Shown here: one piece after another, positions 17,121 through 26,315 of the stretch
Numbering within the stretch: position 1 is the first letter of the stretch
How the letters are laid out: each line of letters opens with the position of its first letter
From: Hymenobacter sp. GOD-10R
GTDB taxonomy: Bacteria; Bacteroidota; Bacteroidia; Cytophagales; Hymenobacteraceae
Direction: 5' to 3'
Length of the DNA stretch: 64,000 nt
NCBI RefSeq assembly: GCF_035609205.1
Contig: NZ_CP141184.1
Coordinates: forward strand, 3,686,501 to 3,750,500
Translations under genes and position numbers: made by a program
The notes under the pieces: model-generated
Told to the model about the DNA's origin: nothing
The model's input: only the letters and a program-made list of their open reading frames with translations
Database searches by the model: none

Positions 17121-17771
17121 ATGGTAAAGCTTTTAACGGCCGTGCTGCTGACGCTAGGCCTTTCGTCGGTCAGTTTTGCGCAGGGCAAGGCCGTAACTCA
17201 ACCTGTAACTTCAACTAAGAACATGGAATTAGCAACATTCGGTGCCGGCTGCTTCTGGTGCACAGAAGCCGTTTTTCAGGATTTAGAAGGCGTCGAGAAA
17301 GTAGAATCGGGCTACGCTGGTGGGCGCATTGCCAACCCTACGTACAAGGAAGTATGCTCGGGCCTCACGGGCCACGCCGAAGTGATTAACATCACCTACG
17401 ACCCAAGCAAAATTAGCTTTGAAGAGTTGCTGGAAGTGTTTTGGAAAACTCACGACCCGACCACGCTCAACCGCCAGGGCAACGACGTGGGTACCCAGTA
17501 CCGCTCGGTAGTGTACTACCACAACGACGAGCAGAAGCGCCTCACCGAGGAGTATAAGAAGAAACTCAACGACGCCCACGCTTTCCCAAACCCCGTTGTA
17601 ACGGAAATCACGGCAGCTCCTACCTTCTACAAGGCCGAGAACTACCACCAAGACTACTACAATCTGAATGGCACTCAGCCTTACTGCCAGTTTGTAGTGA
17701 AGCCGAAAGTCGATAAAGTCCGCGCTGTATTTGGCGACAAGCTGAAGAAGTCGGCTACGGCAGCGAAGTAA
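17121..17771 (+). CDS. msrA: Peptide-methionine (S)-S-oxide reductase, exported
   Basis: The 216-aa protein has a signal peptide (LLTAVLLTLGLSSVSFA). The MsrA domain begins LATFGAGCFWCTEAVFQ, with catalytic Cys44 in GCFWC. It continues with ESGYAGG, TGHAEVINITYDP and the late YHQDYY segment that binds the substrate. MsrA reduces methionine-S-sulfoxide in damaged proteins using thioredoxin-like donors. The leader implies repair of envelope proteins. The next gene on the plus strand is far away, and a terminator follows. Confidence 0.96.
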   Translation: MVKLLTAVLLTLGLSSVSFAQGKAVTQPVTSTKNMELATFGAGCFWCTEAVFQDLEGVEKVESGYAGGRIANPTYKEVCSGLTGHAEVINITYDPSKISFEELLEVFWKTHDPTTLNRQGNDVGTQYRSVVYYHNDEQKRLTEEYKKKLNDAHAFPNPVVTEITAAPTFYKAENYHQDYYNLNGTQPYCQFVVKPKVDKVRAVFGDKLKKSATAAK

Positions 17772-17824
17772 TCTGAACCACAGATTTTTCGGATTTTGTA
17801 GTCGGTTTGACAGTACCAAATAGT

Positions 17825-17856
17825 AAAAGAGGCCACCCGCTTGGGTGGCCTCTTTT
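17825..17856. terminator. Bidirectional Rho-independent terminator
   Basis: The perfect 14-bp stem AAAAGAGGCCACCC / GGGTGGCCTCTTTT has loop GCTT, between convergent msrA and the efflux pump gene. Confidence 0.92.
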
Positions 17857-17875
17857 GTTTGGGCTTCTTGGCTAG

Positions 17876-20800
17876 TTATGCCTTCCGAGCAGCTAGCTTT
17901 TTGTCGTGCCCGCGGTGGGTGGCTTCGAAGATCAGGGGGAAGATGAACAGCGTCAGGATGGTGGAGGTTACTAGGCCGCCGATGACCACGATGGCTAAAG
18001 GCTTTTGTGTTTGGGAGCCGATGCCGGTGCTGATGGCGGCCGGAAACAAGCCGATGGCGGCCATCATGGCGGTCATGAGCACGGGGCGGATACGGCTGGT
18101 AACGCCCTCGTAAATGGACTGGTCGAGTGGCAGCTTTTTGAGCAGGTTCTGTTTGAAGACGGTGATGAGAATCACGCCATCTTGGATACAAATACCAAAC
18201 AGGGCGATGAAACCGATGCCCGCCGAGATGCTGAAGTTGGTGCCGGTGATGAGCAGGGCCGCAATGCCGCCAGTGATGGCGAAGGGCACATTGAGCAGCA
18301 CCAATCCGGCATCCTTCATATTGCCGAACAGCACAAACAGAATAAAGAATATCAGCAGCAGCGAGATGGGCACTACTTGGGCGAGGCGCTGGGTGGCGCG
18401 CTGTTGGTTTTCGAAGTCGCCGGCCCAGGAGTACAAGTAGCCTCGGGGCAGCGGCACGGCGCCATTCACTTTGCTTTGGGCTTCCTCAATGGTGCTGCCC
18501 ATATCGCGGCCGCGCACCGAGAATTTCACGGCAATGAAGCGCTCCGTGTTATCACGGAAGATGAGCGAAGGGCCGGTGAGCGTGCTAATAGTGGCAATTT
18601 CGCGTAGCGGAATCTTGGTTTCGTTCATCGTTGGCACCATCAGGCGGCCGATTTCCTCCTCAGTTTTACGGAACTCGGGTAGGTAGCGCACCCGGATGCT
18701 GAAGCGCCGCTCGCCATCGTAGAACTGTGAGGCTTCTTTACCCCCGATTGCCATTTCGACCACCGCATTGGCGTCGGCGGGGCTCACGCCGTAGCGGGCC
18801 ATGCGCCGCTCGCTCAGGTCGATGCGCAACTCGGGCTGACCCACGGCATGCACAATACCTAGGTCGGCAATGCCTTGCACGGAGCTGAGCTCTTTGTACA
18901 CGGCATCCGCTTTCTGCTCCAAGAAGTTGAGGTCGTCGCCGAAGATCTTCACGGCAATAGAGCCTTTCACCCCCGATACCGCCTCTTCTACGTTATCCTG
19001 AATAGGCTGCGAGAAGTTGAACACCACACTCGGGAACACGCTCAGCGCCCGCTGCATACTATCGATGAGGGCGGCGCGATAAACCGGGTTTTTCATTTCC
19101 GGCGTGTGCTTGGTGTCTACGTGAAACTCCACGTTGTAGAAGCCTGTCGGGTCGGTGCCGTCGTTAGGGCGCCCGGTTTGGCTCATCACCTGCTTTACTT
19201 GCTTGAAGGTCAGCAACTTTTCGCGCATTTTATTGCTCATCGCCACCGATTTATCCAGCGAAATACTCATGGGCAGTGAGGCGCGCACGTAGAGCGAGCC
19301 TTCGTCGAGTTGGGGCAGGAATTCAGAACCTAGCAGCCGGAAGGCCCCGATGCCCACCACCAGCCACACGCCCGCCACCAGTAGGCTAATGGCCTTGTTG
19401 CGGTACACCCGGCGGAAAATGAACAACGAACCCCGTGTGACGAAGTCCACGAAGTAGTTGTGCTTCTCGCGCACGTTCTTCTTCAGCATGATGCTCGCCA
19501 GCACCGGCACCAGCGTGAGCGTGAAAATGAGCGCGCCGAGCAGGGCGAAACCTAGGGTCCAGGCCAGGGGCGAGAACATCTTGCCTTCTACCTTCTCGAA
19601 GGAGAAAATAGGCAGCAACGCCGTGATGATGATGAGCTTAGCCGTGAAGATGGTTTTGCCCATCTCGGTGCCAGTCTTGCGGATCAGACCTAGCTTGGCG
19701 AGCTTGTTGAACTTCTCCATGCCCACCTTATGGGCCTTATGGTCGAGGGCGACAAAGAGCCCTTCCACCATCACGACGGCCCCGTCCACGATAATCCCGA
19801 AGTCGATGGCGCCCATACTCAACAGGTTAGCCGACATGCCTTTTAGCCGCAGACAGATAAAGGCAAAGAGCAGCGCCAGCGGAATCACTACCGACACGGT
19901 GACAGTGGTACGCCAGTCGGCCATGAATAGGAATACGACCACCGTTACCAGCAGAATACCCTCTAGGAGGTTGTGCAACACGGTATCGGTGGCGAAGTTG
20001 ATGAGCACTTCGCGGTCGTAGAACAGCTTGATCTTGACGTCGCCGGGCAGAACTTTCTCGTTCAGCTCAGTGATTTTAGTTTTGATCCGAGCAATAACTT
20101 CCGACGGATTTTCACCCTTGCGCATCACTACAATGCCTTCCACCACGTCCTTATTGTGGTCGAGGCCCACCTGACCTAGGCGGGGCAGCGCCGACTCGTG
20201 CACATCGGCCACGTTGCGCACCAGCAGCGGCGTGCCGTTGATGTTCTTGATGATGATGTTGCTGATATCGTCGAGCTTAGTAAGCAAGCTGATGCCGCGC
20301 ACCACGTAGGCCTCGCCGTTTTTCTCAATCACATCGCCGCCCACGTTGATGTTGGAGCGCGACACGGCCTCGTACACGTCGAGGGGCGTGATATCGTAGG
20401 CTTGCAGGCGCCGCGGGTTGATGCTCAGCTCGAAGCTCTTGACCTCGCCGCCGAAGCTGTTCACGTCGGCCACACCGGCCACGGCTTTCAGGCGCCGCTC
20501 GATTACCCAGTCCTGCAAGGTTTTCAGCTCGCGTACGTCGCGGGTTTTGCTGGTGAGCGTGTAGCGGAAGATTTCGCCGGTGGGGCCGTAGGGCGGCTGC
20601 ACCTCGGGCTCAACGCCTTCGGGCAGCGCGGCGCCGGGCAGCAGGTTATTCACCTGCACGCGGGCGTAGGCGTCGTCTACATCATCATCAAAAATCACTT
20701 TCACCACCGACAGGCCAAAGAGTGTGGTCGAGCGGATGTTGTTCTTTTTCTGAGCCGGGTTGAGGGCTACCTCGATGGGCAGGGTGATGAACTTCTCAAT

Positions 20801-20989
20801 CTCTTCGGCCGAGCGGCCCGGCCACTGCGTGATAATCGTGACCTGGGTGTTGGTAACGTCCGGGAATGCATCGATGGCCGTGTGCTTGTAGCTGTACACG
20901 CCCGCCGCAATAGCCAGCGCCGTGCAGAAAAACACGAAGTAGCGGTTGCGTAGCGAGAAACCTAGGATACCTTGAATGAACTTATGCAT
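17876..20989 (-). CDS. czcA: CusA/CzcA-family heavy-metal RND efflux transporter
   Basis: The 1037-aa RND pump has 12 expected transmembrane segments and two large periplasmic loops. The start contains DAFPDVTNTQVTI and WPGRSAEEIEKFIT, diagnostic of the heavy-metal (HME) branch. The proton-relay motif DFGIIVDGAVVMVEG lies in TM4. The C-terminal half repeats the fold (NVPFAITGGIAALLITG, GIGFIALFGICIQDGVIL). It exports divalent or monovalent metal ions from periplasm and cytoplasm through an adaptor and a TolC-like channel, both encoded upstream. The metal (Zn/Co/Cd or Cu/Ag) cannot be told from motifs alone. It is last in the minus-strand efflux block. Confidence 0.95.
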   Translation of the reverse strand: MHKFIQGILGFSLRNRYFVFFCTALAIAAGVYSYKHTAIDAFPDVTNTQVTIITQWPGRSAEEIEKFITLPIEVALNPAQKKNNIRSTTLFGLSVVKVIFDDDVDDAYARVQVNNLLPGAALPEGVEPEVQPPYGPTGEIFRYTLTSKTRDVRELKTLQDWVIERRLKAVAGVADVNSFGGEVKSFELSINPRRLQAYDITPLDVYEAVSRSNINVGGDVIEKNGEAYVVRGISLLTKLDDISNIIIKNINGTPLLVRNVADVHESALPRLGQVGLDHNKDVVEGIVVMRKGENPSEVIARIKTKITELNEKVLPGDVKIKLFYDREVLINFATDTVLHNLLEGILLVTVVVFLFMADWRTTVTVSVVIPLALLFAFICLRLKGMSANLLSMGAIDFGIIVDGAVVMVEGLFVALDHKAHKVGMEKFNKLAKLGLIRKTGTEMGKTIFTAKLIIITALLPIFSFEKVEGKMFSPLAWTLGFALLGALIFTLTLVPVLASIMLKKNVREKHNYFVDFVTRGSLFIFRRVYRNKAISLLVAGVWLVVGIGAFRLLGSEFLPQLDEGSLYVRASLPMSISLDKSVAMSNKMREKLLTFKQVKQVMSQTGRPNDGTDPTGFYNVEFHVDTKHTPEMKNPVYRAALIDSMQRALSVFPSVVFNFSQPIQDNVEEAVSGVKGSIAVKIFGDDLNFLEQKADAVYKELSSVQGIADLGIVHAVGQPELRIDLSERRMARYGVSPADANAVVEMAIGGKEASQFYDGERRFSIRVRYLPEFRKTEEEIGRLMVPTMNETKIPLREIATISTLTGPSLIFRDNTERFIAVKFSVRGRDMGSTIEEAQSKVNGAVPLPRGYLYSWAGDFENQQRATQRLAQVVPISLLLIFFILFVLFGNMKDAGLVLLNVPFAITGGIAALLITGTNFSISAGIGFIALFGICIQDGVILITVFKQNLLKKLPLDQSIYEGVTSRIRPVLMTAMMAAIGLFPAAISTGIGSQTQKPLAIVVIGGLVTSTILTLFIFPLIFEATHRGHDKKLAARKA

Positions 20990-21107
20990 ATGTGAGGGAT
21001 AAACAGGGAGCCAGCACTGGCCAGCGAAGGCTGTAGGCTAGCCTCCCTCCTGTTGGTGAGGAGGATAACGGGAGCTAGGAAATCCAAGGGAGCGGCAAGC
21101 AATAGTG

Positions 21108-21187
21108 CCAGGAACCAGAAGCTGAGCTGAATAATGGGCTCCTTTACTCCCTTCTCAAAAAGGAGCCTAGCTAGCTTCTGGTCCTGG
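21108..21187 (-). promoter_or_regulatory. Nested hairpin between adaptor and pump genes
   Basis: The outer arms (21108-21128 and 21169-21187) pair almost fully around CCAGAAGCT / AGCTTCTGG. Inside, GGCTCCTTT (21137-21145) pairs with AAAGGAGCC (21159-21167). The structure sits in the 237-nt czcB-czcA gap and could attenuate or process the operon mRNA. Confidence 0.6.
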
Positions 21188-21226
21188 ACTTTTGTCGAAG
21201 CCTCGCGTGAGGAGGCCGAGTTTGGG

Positions 21227-22324
21227 CTACTTATTCAGCGCATGATAGAGCAGCAGCGGGTCGTTGCTCACTACCTGCTCGCCGGGCTTCAGCCCCGCGC
21301 GGATGTAGGTGATGCCGTTGGCGCTGGGGCCGGGCGTCACGGGGCGCGTTTCGATGTTGTTGCGGTCGTGAAAGACCAAAATGAAGTTGCGGCTGCGCTC
21401 AAATACCAGCGCCGACGACGGCACGCTCAGCATCACCGAGTCGGTGAGGGACGTGACGGTCACGTTGGCGAACATCTCGGGCTTAAGCCGGTTCTCGGGG
21501 TTCGCCAAGCGAATGCGCACGCGCATCACTTTGCTCTCGGGGTCGAGGGCACTGTAGGTGTTGTCGATTTTGCCGTGGTACACCTTGCCGGGAAAAGCCA
21601 GGGTGGTGATGGTGGCCGCCTGACCGGGCTGCACGCGGGCAATGTCGTCCTCGAATACGCTGGCCGTCACCCACACCGATTTCAGGTCGGAGATGGTGAA
21701 CATCGTTTGGTCGTTGTCGGGGCGAATGAGGGTACGCGGGTTCACCGCTTTTTCCACCACGAAGCCCGACTCCGGCGCTTTCACTTGGTAGCGGGCGGAG
21801 CTGCTGCCGCTACGTGTGCCGTAAATATTGCCTACTGCTTGGTTGCGCTGCACCTCGGCGCGGGCTTTGAGCACTTCCTGCTTGGCCTCTTCGTATTCGC
21901 GCTCCGAAGCTAGTCCGTTCTGAAATAGCTCCTTGGTGCTAGCCAGCGCCCGCTGAGCCGTGGCCAGCGTCGCGTTGGACGCCGCCGATTCGTTGCGGAA
22001 GCCGGCAATGTCGGAGCTTTCCAGTTCGGCTAGTACCTGGCCCGCCTTCACGTACTGGCCGAGGCCCGCGTTTACTTTCGTAACGATACCGCTTACCAGC
22101 GGGAACACTTTGTTGACGTGCTCTTCATCGTAGGCAATTTTGCCGGTGAGCTTTAGCTCGTCGCGCACGGGGGCACGACGCACGGTCTCCAGTTGGATGC
22201 GGTTCAGCAAAGAATCGGTGAGCACAAACGACGGCTCTTTCACCGCAACTTCCTTGGGCGCCTCGTGGCAGCCGCTCAAGCCAAGGCTGATGATGGCCAA
22301 GACGGCAGTCAAGCGGCCGACCAT
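21227..22324 (-). CDS. czcB: RND efflux periplasmic adaptor, CzcB/CusB-like lipoprotein
   Basis: The 365-aa protein is read from the ATG at 22324, which gives a lipoprotein signal ending in LSGC near residue 19. A farther ATG at 22390 would bury it. The membrane-fusion pattern follows: a barrel-sandwich opening KLTGKIAYDEEHVNKVFPLVSG and GQYVKAGQVLAELES, a helical hairpin with ATAQRALASTKELFQNGLASEREYEEAKQ, and the closing half with VKAPESGFVVEKAV and the beta-barrel. This links CzcA to the outer-membrane channel. It lies between the TolC-like and pump genes, 152 nt and 237 nt away. Confidence 0.92.
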   Translation of the reverse strand: MVGRLTAVLAIISLGLSGCHEAPKEVAVKEPSFVLTDSLLNRIQLETVRRAPVRDELKLTGKIAYDEEHVNKVFPLVSGIVTKVNAGLGQYVKAGQVLAELESSDIAGFRNESAASNATLATAQRALASTKELFQNGLASEREYEEAKQEVLKARAEVQRNQAVGNIYGTRSGSSSARYQVKAPESGFVVEKAVNPRTLIRPDNDQTMFTISDLKSVWVTASVFEDDIARVQPGQAATITTLAFPGKVYHGKIDNTYSALDPESKVMRVRIRLANPENRLKPEMFANVTVTSLTDSVMLSVPSSALVFERSRNFILVFHDRNNIETRPVTPGPSANGITYIRAGLKPGEQVVSNDPLLLYHALNK

Positions 22325-22476
22325 GATCCAGCGCCCAGTCAGGCAATTTATCGAGAATAGTGGTCGACGGCTAAAAGCAAATAACCACATAGAATGTACA
22401 GTTGAGGGTTAGAATAAAGGATGAGTGGTGCTATCTGGCCCGCGGCCGGAGATAGTTGAAGCGAAACCTAGGTAGG

Positions 22477-23799
22477 CTACCAGGCAAACACCCGGCGACC
22501 TAGGTTCTGGTTGAGGTTCTCGAAGGCGTTGAGCTGTTCGGCGCGCGCATCGTTGAGCTGCACCATGTTGTCTTTGTAAGACTCCAGGAAGTCCAGAAAC
22601 TCCAGCGTGCTGATGGCTTTGCGTTGGTAGCTGATCAGTACGCCGTCGAAGAGTTTATTGAAATCGGTGAAGTAGGCGTTGGGAAAACTGCTTGCCAAGC
22701 GCTCAGCCTCGGCCGCTTTGGCGTAGGCTTCGGCTACTTCGGTCTCCACTTGGGTGGCTTGCTGGTTCAGGGCCTGCTCGCTGGCTTTGATCTGCGCCTC
22801 CGCCAACTTAATGTTACCCTGGTTGCGGTTGAACAGCGGCAGCGGCACGCCTACGGTCAGGCCCGTGTAGTTCTTCCCCACCGAGCCGTTGAAATCATAT
22901 AAGCCGCCCACGGTGAGGTCGGGTACGGCAAGGGCTTTCTGCACCCGTAGGTTCTGCTGCTCCTGCCGGTTGATGGCCTCCGCCGCACGCAGATCGGGCC
23001 GACTTTCGCGGGCAATTTCCAGAGCCTGGGCCAGTGGGAAGCTTTCGAGACGCAGGTTGCTGGCCGCGGCCGTGGGTAAGCTAGGTTGCAGGGTGCGCGG
23101 CGGGCGGTTACCGAGCAGTAAGTTCAGCGTGGCTTGGTACTCGCTAATGTCGTTTACCAGCTCTTTCCGCTCGCTTTCCAGCGAAAACAGCGCGGCTTTC
23201 AGGCGCACCACTTCTTTCAATGACACGTTACCCTTTTCCAGCTGGGCTTGGTAAATGGTGAGCGTGCGCTGCAAGGCCTCGCGCTGACGCTGGTACACGC
23301 CCAGCGTCTGCTGATCGTAGTAGAGCTTCACGAAATTGCTGCGCAATTCGTAGTGTAACGTGCGCACCAAGTCGTTGAAGTTGTGGCCTTCTATCTCAGT
23401 ACCAATACGCTGATACTCGACATTCTTGCGCCGCTTGCCACCCAGCAAGAGTAGCTGCTGATACGAGGCCACCCACTGCTTCCGATCCTCCACCGTTTCA
23501 AAGAGGCGGTGGTTGTAGGGGTTATAGGCATTGCGCTCGACGGAAACTTCCGGGTTGGCAAACAGCCTAGCTTGTACCTCTTGGGCCTGCGCCGCCGTGA
23601 TGTTGAACTTTTGCGCCAGCAGCTGAAAGTTGGTATTCAGGAACTGCTGCTCGGCTTCCGCCAAGGTTAGGCGCAGCGTATCGGTGGGTAGCGGCGCGGC
23701 TATCGGCGTCGTCAGACTGGGCTGCGTAGTTTGGGCAACAGCCAGATTAGAGACCGACGCTAAAATTAATAAACCACTAAATAGCAAGTATGTACGCAT
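22477..23799 (-). CDS. czcC: TolC-family outer-membrane channel, CzcC/CusC-like
   Basis: The 440-aa protein has a signal peptide (cleavage near AVAQ, residue ~23). Two repeated OEP domains of long coiled coils follow, with LTLAEAEQQFLNTNFQLLAQK, the ESRPDLRAAEAINRQEQQNLRVQKA segment and VGVPLPLFNRNQGNI, typical of the heavy-metal TolC branch. It forms the trimeric outer-membrane exit duct. A -7 element and a shared operator candidate lie within 90 nt upstream, so it is probably the first gene of a pump transcript. Confidence 0.93.
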   Translation of the reverse strand: MRTYLLFSGLLILASVSNLAVAQTTQPSLTTPIAAPLPTDTLRLTLAEAEQQFLNTNFQLLAQKFNITAAQAQEVQARLFANPEVSVERNAYNPYNHRLFETVEDRKQWVASYQQLLLLGGKRRKNVEYQRIGTEIEGHNFNDLVRTLHYELRSNFVKLYYDQQTLGVYQRQREALQRTLTIYQAQLEKGNVSLKEVVRLKAALFSLESERKELVNDISEYQATLNLLLGNRPPRTLQPSLPTAAASNLRLESFPLAQALEIARESRPDLRAAEAINRQEQQNLRVQKALAVPDLTVGGLYDFNGSVGKNYTGLTVGVPLPLFNRNQGNIKLAEAQIKASEQALNQQATQVETEVAEAYAKAAEAERLASSFPNAYFTDFNKLFDGVLISYQRKAISTLEFLDFLESYKDNMVQLNDARAEQLNAFENLNQNLGRRVFAW

Positions 23800-23828
23800 G
23801 AGCTACGGGATAGTCCGGATTGGTCATG

Positions 23829-23888
23829 CAAAGGTACCGTAGCCTAAAAGAGAGGAAATTATAGGGTTATTAGAAGTGTATTAGATTA
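23829..23888 (-). promoter_or_regulatory. Candidate activated promoter and response-regulator box for czcC
   Basis: On the minus strand a -7 element TACCTTTG (23829-23836) lies 30 nt before the czcC ATG. Upstream of it, 23870-23888 holds two direct repeats TCTAATA-N4-TCTAATA (period 11). No TTTG -33 element is present, as expected if activation depends on a bound regulator. An almost identical box precedes the response-regulator gene. Confidence 0.6.
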
Positions 23889-23978
23889 GGATTAGAAGCC
23901 CCGCGCTAGGCTAGGTAGCAGACTCTAACTGTGCATCAACGGCTTCCCTTATCTCTCGATGGTGCCCGCAACAGCTTC

Positions 23979-25346
23979 TTATCCGGCCAGCGGCAGCACC
24001 ACGCGCATGGTGGTACCCTTGTGCACCTCCGAATCAATTTCTAGCTCGCCACCGTGCAGAGAGATAATCTTGATGGCCAAGGGCAACCCGACCCCAAAAC
24101 CACTAAAGTCGAGGGCGTTGCCGGCGCGGAAAAACGTTTGGCGGATGTGCGGCAGATCTTCCGGGGCAATGCCAATACCTTGATCAATAATGCAGAGTAC
24201 CAGCCGCTTGCCGTCGTAGTTGAGGGTGCACACCACTGGTCTGTTATCCGAGAATTTGCAGGCGTTGTTGATGAGATTGGTGAGTGCTAGGCGCAACAGG
24301 TTTCGGTCGCCCGGAAGTGTGAGTTGCTCAGCATCGTCGGGCAGCTCCCCTACCTGTATAGACAAGCTACAGCCGGGCTGCACCAGCGTCATTTCCTCGC
24401 AGGCTTCGTACAAAACCTCGTCTAGGCGGAGCGTGCCGCCCATGGGTAACGTGGCCTCATCGGCGTTGAGTTGCGCCAGTTGCAGGAGGCGATTGGTAAT
24501 ATCCTTGAGCTTTTGCGCTTCAGCCAGTGACGATTGCAGCGCTTCCTGGTACATCTCGGCGGAGCGCGGCCGATTCAGGATGATATCCATTTCCCCAATC
24601 ATAGCCGTGAGCGGCGTACGCAGCTCGTGCGAGGCATTGGCAATAAAGCTCTGCTGCTGCTGAAACGCCGCTTCCAAGCGCTGAATCATCAAGTTGAAGG
24701 TTTCGGCTAACTCCGTCAGCTCATCGTGGCTGGTCCCTACGGGCACGCGCAAGTGCAAGCCTGAAGCGCCAATGCGCTGGGCGTGCTGCACCACATGGCG
24801 CACCGGCTCCAGCGCGCTTTTGGCAAATAGCCGACCTAGGCCAAAGCTCAGCGCTAAGCCCGTGATTAGCACGCTCCCCATCACCAAGCGCAGGTAGGCG
24901 AGCCGCTCCCACCCGCCCACGTACACGGCCGATACCAAGATGCGAAAGTCGCCTTGGTTGTCGTGGTACAGAATGCCCACCGTTTGCCGGTCGCCCTGCC
25001 GTAGCACGATTTGCGGCTGCTGCGCCAGCCGCGGCAGTAGGTCGGGCGGAAAGTGTTGCAGCGGCTCTTTTGTGAATCGGGACTTTCCGTTGCTGTCGTA
25101 GATACCTAGGTACTCGTCGGGAAGCTCGTGGATAAAGCGTTGGCGGGCCTTCTCGGTGGCGGTCCGGCTTTGCTCGTCGGCTTCCAGAAACAAGGCCGCC
25201 GCGAGTTGGGCCCGCTCAAGCAGGCGCTGGGCAAAAACGCGTTCGGTGCTCTGCTCGGCCAGGTAATAAATTACGCCAAAGCTGCCGAGCAGCAGCAGCG
25301 CAACCAGCAGCGTAAACTGAAGGGCTAGCTTGTTGCGAATACTCAT
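23979..25346 (-). CDS. Sensor histidine kinase (CusS-like) of the metal-efflux block
   Basis: The 455-aa membrane kinase has TM1 at about residues 9-30, a periplasmic sensor of about 115 residues and TM2 at about 150-172. A HAMP domain follows (LEPVRHVVQHAQRIGASGLHLRVPV), then HisKA with the phosphorylated His240 in ANASHELRTPLTAM. The HATPase domain has NLINNACKFSD (N box), IDQGIGIAPEDLP (G1) and GFGVGLPLAIKI (G2). Context suggests it senses periplasmic metal. Its ATG overlaps the regulator stop as ATGA, so the two are translationally coupled. Confidence 0.94.
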   Translation of the reverse strand: MSIRNKLALQFTLLVALLLLGSFGVIYYLAEQSTERVFAQRLLERAQLAAALFLEADEQSRTATEKARQRFIHELPDEYLGIYDSNGKSRFTKEPLQHFPPDLLPRLAQQPQIVLRQGDRQTVGILYHDNQGDFRILVSAVYVGGWERLAYLRLVMGSVLITGLALSFGLGRLFAKSALEPVRHVVQHAQRIGASGLHLRVPVGTSHDELTELAETFNLMIQRLEAAFQQQQSFIANASHELRTPLTAMIGEMDIILNRPRSAEMYQEALQSSLAEAQKLKDITNRLLQLAQLNADEATLPMGGTLRLDEVLYEACEEMTLVQPGCSLSIQVGELPDDAEQLTLPGDRNLLRLALTNLINNACKFSDNRPVVCTLNYDGKRLVLCIIDQGIGIAPEDLPHIRQTFFRAGNALDFSGFGVGLPLAIKIISLHGGELEIDSEVHKGTTMRVVLPLAG

Positions 25347-26023
25347 GTTCCTGGTTCGTCGCGTAGCACATATCCCATCCCGATTACCGTCTGAATCAGC
25401 GGATAGGCGAAGGGTTTGTCGATCTTGTTGCGCAGATAGTTGATGTACACATCTACCACGTTGGTGCCGGTGTCAAAATTCAGCGTCCAGACTTTTTCGG
25501 CAATGAGGGGGCGAGAAAGCACCTCGTTTTTGTGCAGCAACAGCAGCTCCAATAACGCAAACTCGCGGGCCGTGAGATTGATCAACTGCCCGGCCCGGCG
25601 CACCACTTTCGTCTGCGGGTTCAGCTCTAGGTCAGCCGCCACCAGCTCAGCCGGGCTAGCTCGCGTGGCCCGCCGGGCCAGGGCCTGCACCCGTGCCAGC
25701 AACTCGCGGAAGGCAAATGGCTTTACGACGTAATCGTCGGCACCGAGCTGAAACGCTTCTACTTTATTGTCGGTCGTACCTAGGGCCGTCAGCATCAGGA
25801 TGGGCACGGTGGCGTCGCGCCGCCGGATCAGGGTACACAGCTCATAGCCGTTGAGGTAAGGCAGCCCCACATCGAGCACAATTACATCGTAGCTGTTGCT
25901 CAGGGCGAGGTGCTGGCCGACTTTGCCATCGTAGGCCACATCTACTTCGTAGCCTTCTTCCTCGAAGCCCATTTTTAGGGTGGCTACTACTTTCAACTCG
26001 TCCTCTACCAGGAGAATTTTCAT
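25343..26023 (-). CDS. OmpR/CusR-family response regulator
   Basis: The 226-aa protein has an N-terminal receiver domain with phosphoacceptor Asp51 (VIVLDVGLP), acidic pocket VEDE near 6-9, Thr in MLTALG and Lys in VVKPFAFREL. The C-terminal winged helix carries LTAREFALLELLLLHKNEVLSR and FDTGTNVVDVYINYLRNKID. These proteins bind tandem direct repeats as dimers. Two 11-nt-period boxes, one before this gene and one before czcC, are likely targets. It is the first gene of the block. Confidence 0.95.
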   Translation of the reverse strand: MKILLVEDELKVVATLKMGFEEEGYEVDVAYDGKVGQHLALSNSYDVIVLDVGLPYLNGYELCTLIRRRDATVPILMLTALGTTDNKVEAFQLGADDYVVKPFAFRELLARVQALARRATRASPAELVAADLELNPQTKVVRRAGQLINLTAREFALLELLLLHKNEVLSRPLIAEKVWTLNFDTGTNVVDVYINYLRNKIDKPFAYPLIQTVIGMGYVLRDEPGT

Positions 26024-26106
26024 AGGCGAATAACTGACGGTGCAGACGTAAATGAACTACGTACAACTGGTGCTGGCCCGTCATCTGCCAAGCTAGGTTG
26101 CTGAGG

Positions 26107-26156
26107 CAAAGGTAGCTCCGCCGGTAGCCGACTGATGTTAGAAGGGTATTAGATTA
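26107..26156 (-). promoter_or_regulatory. Candidate promoter and response-regulator box of the two-component operon
   Basis: On the minus strand TACCTTTG (26107-26114) is a -7 match. The box at 26138-26156 reads TCTAATA-N4-TCTAACA and differs from the czcC box by one base over the 19-nt core. This suggests autoregulation by the response regulator. Confidence 0.6.
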
Positions 26157-26230
26157 CATACCTCCTTGCTGTTTGGCTCTACATTGGGCTAGGTGATGCT
26201 TTCAGAAAATAGAGTGATTTGAGCTAAAAC

Positions 26231-26268
26231 CACAAAGCGCCAACTGCTGGTGCAGTTGGCGCTTTGTG
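26231..26268. terminator. Rho-independent terminator of dapD
   Basis: The perfect 17-bp stem CACAAAGCGCCAACTGC / GCAGTTGGCGCTTTGTG has loop TGGT. It is placed after dapD on the minus strand. Confidence 0.93.
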
Positions 26269-26315
26269 TAAAAAGACTGGCAGAAACTGCGGCGATGTGA
26301 CTCTGCAACGCGACC

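Noticed and set aside
17283..18191. Long open frame (302 codons) on the minus strand over msrA and the 3' end of czcA
   Set aside because: It crosses a perfect terminator and overlaps two well supported genes; no domain is recognisable.
20198..20953. Long open frame (251 codons) on the plus strand
   Set aside because: It is antisense to the CzcA coding region, His- and Val-rich with no recognisable motif, and is a composition shadow of that gene.
21134..21913. Plus-strand open frame of 259 codons
   Set aside because: Antisense to the adaptor gene and running through the nested hairpin; no domain is recognisable.
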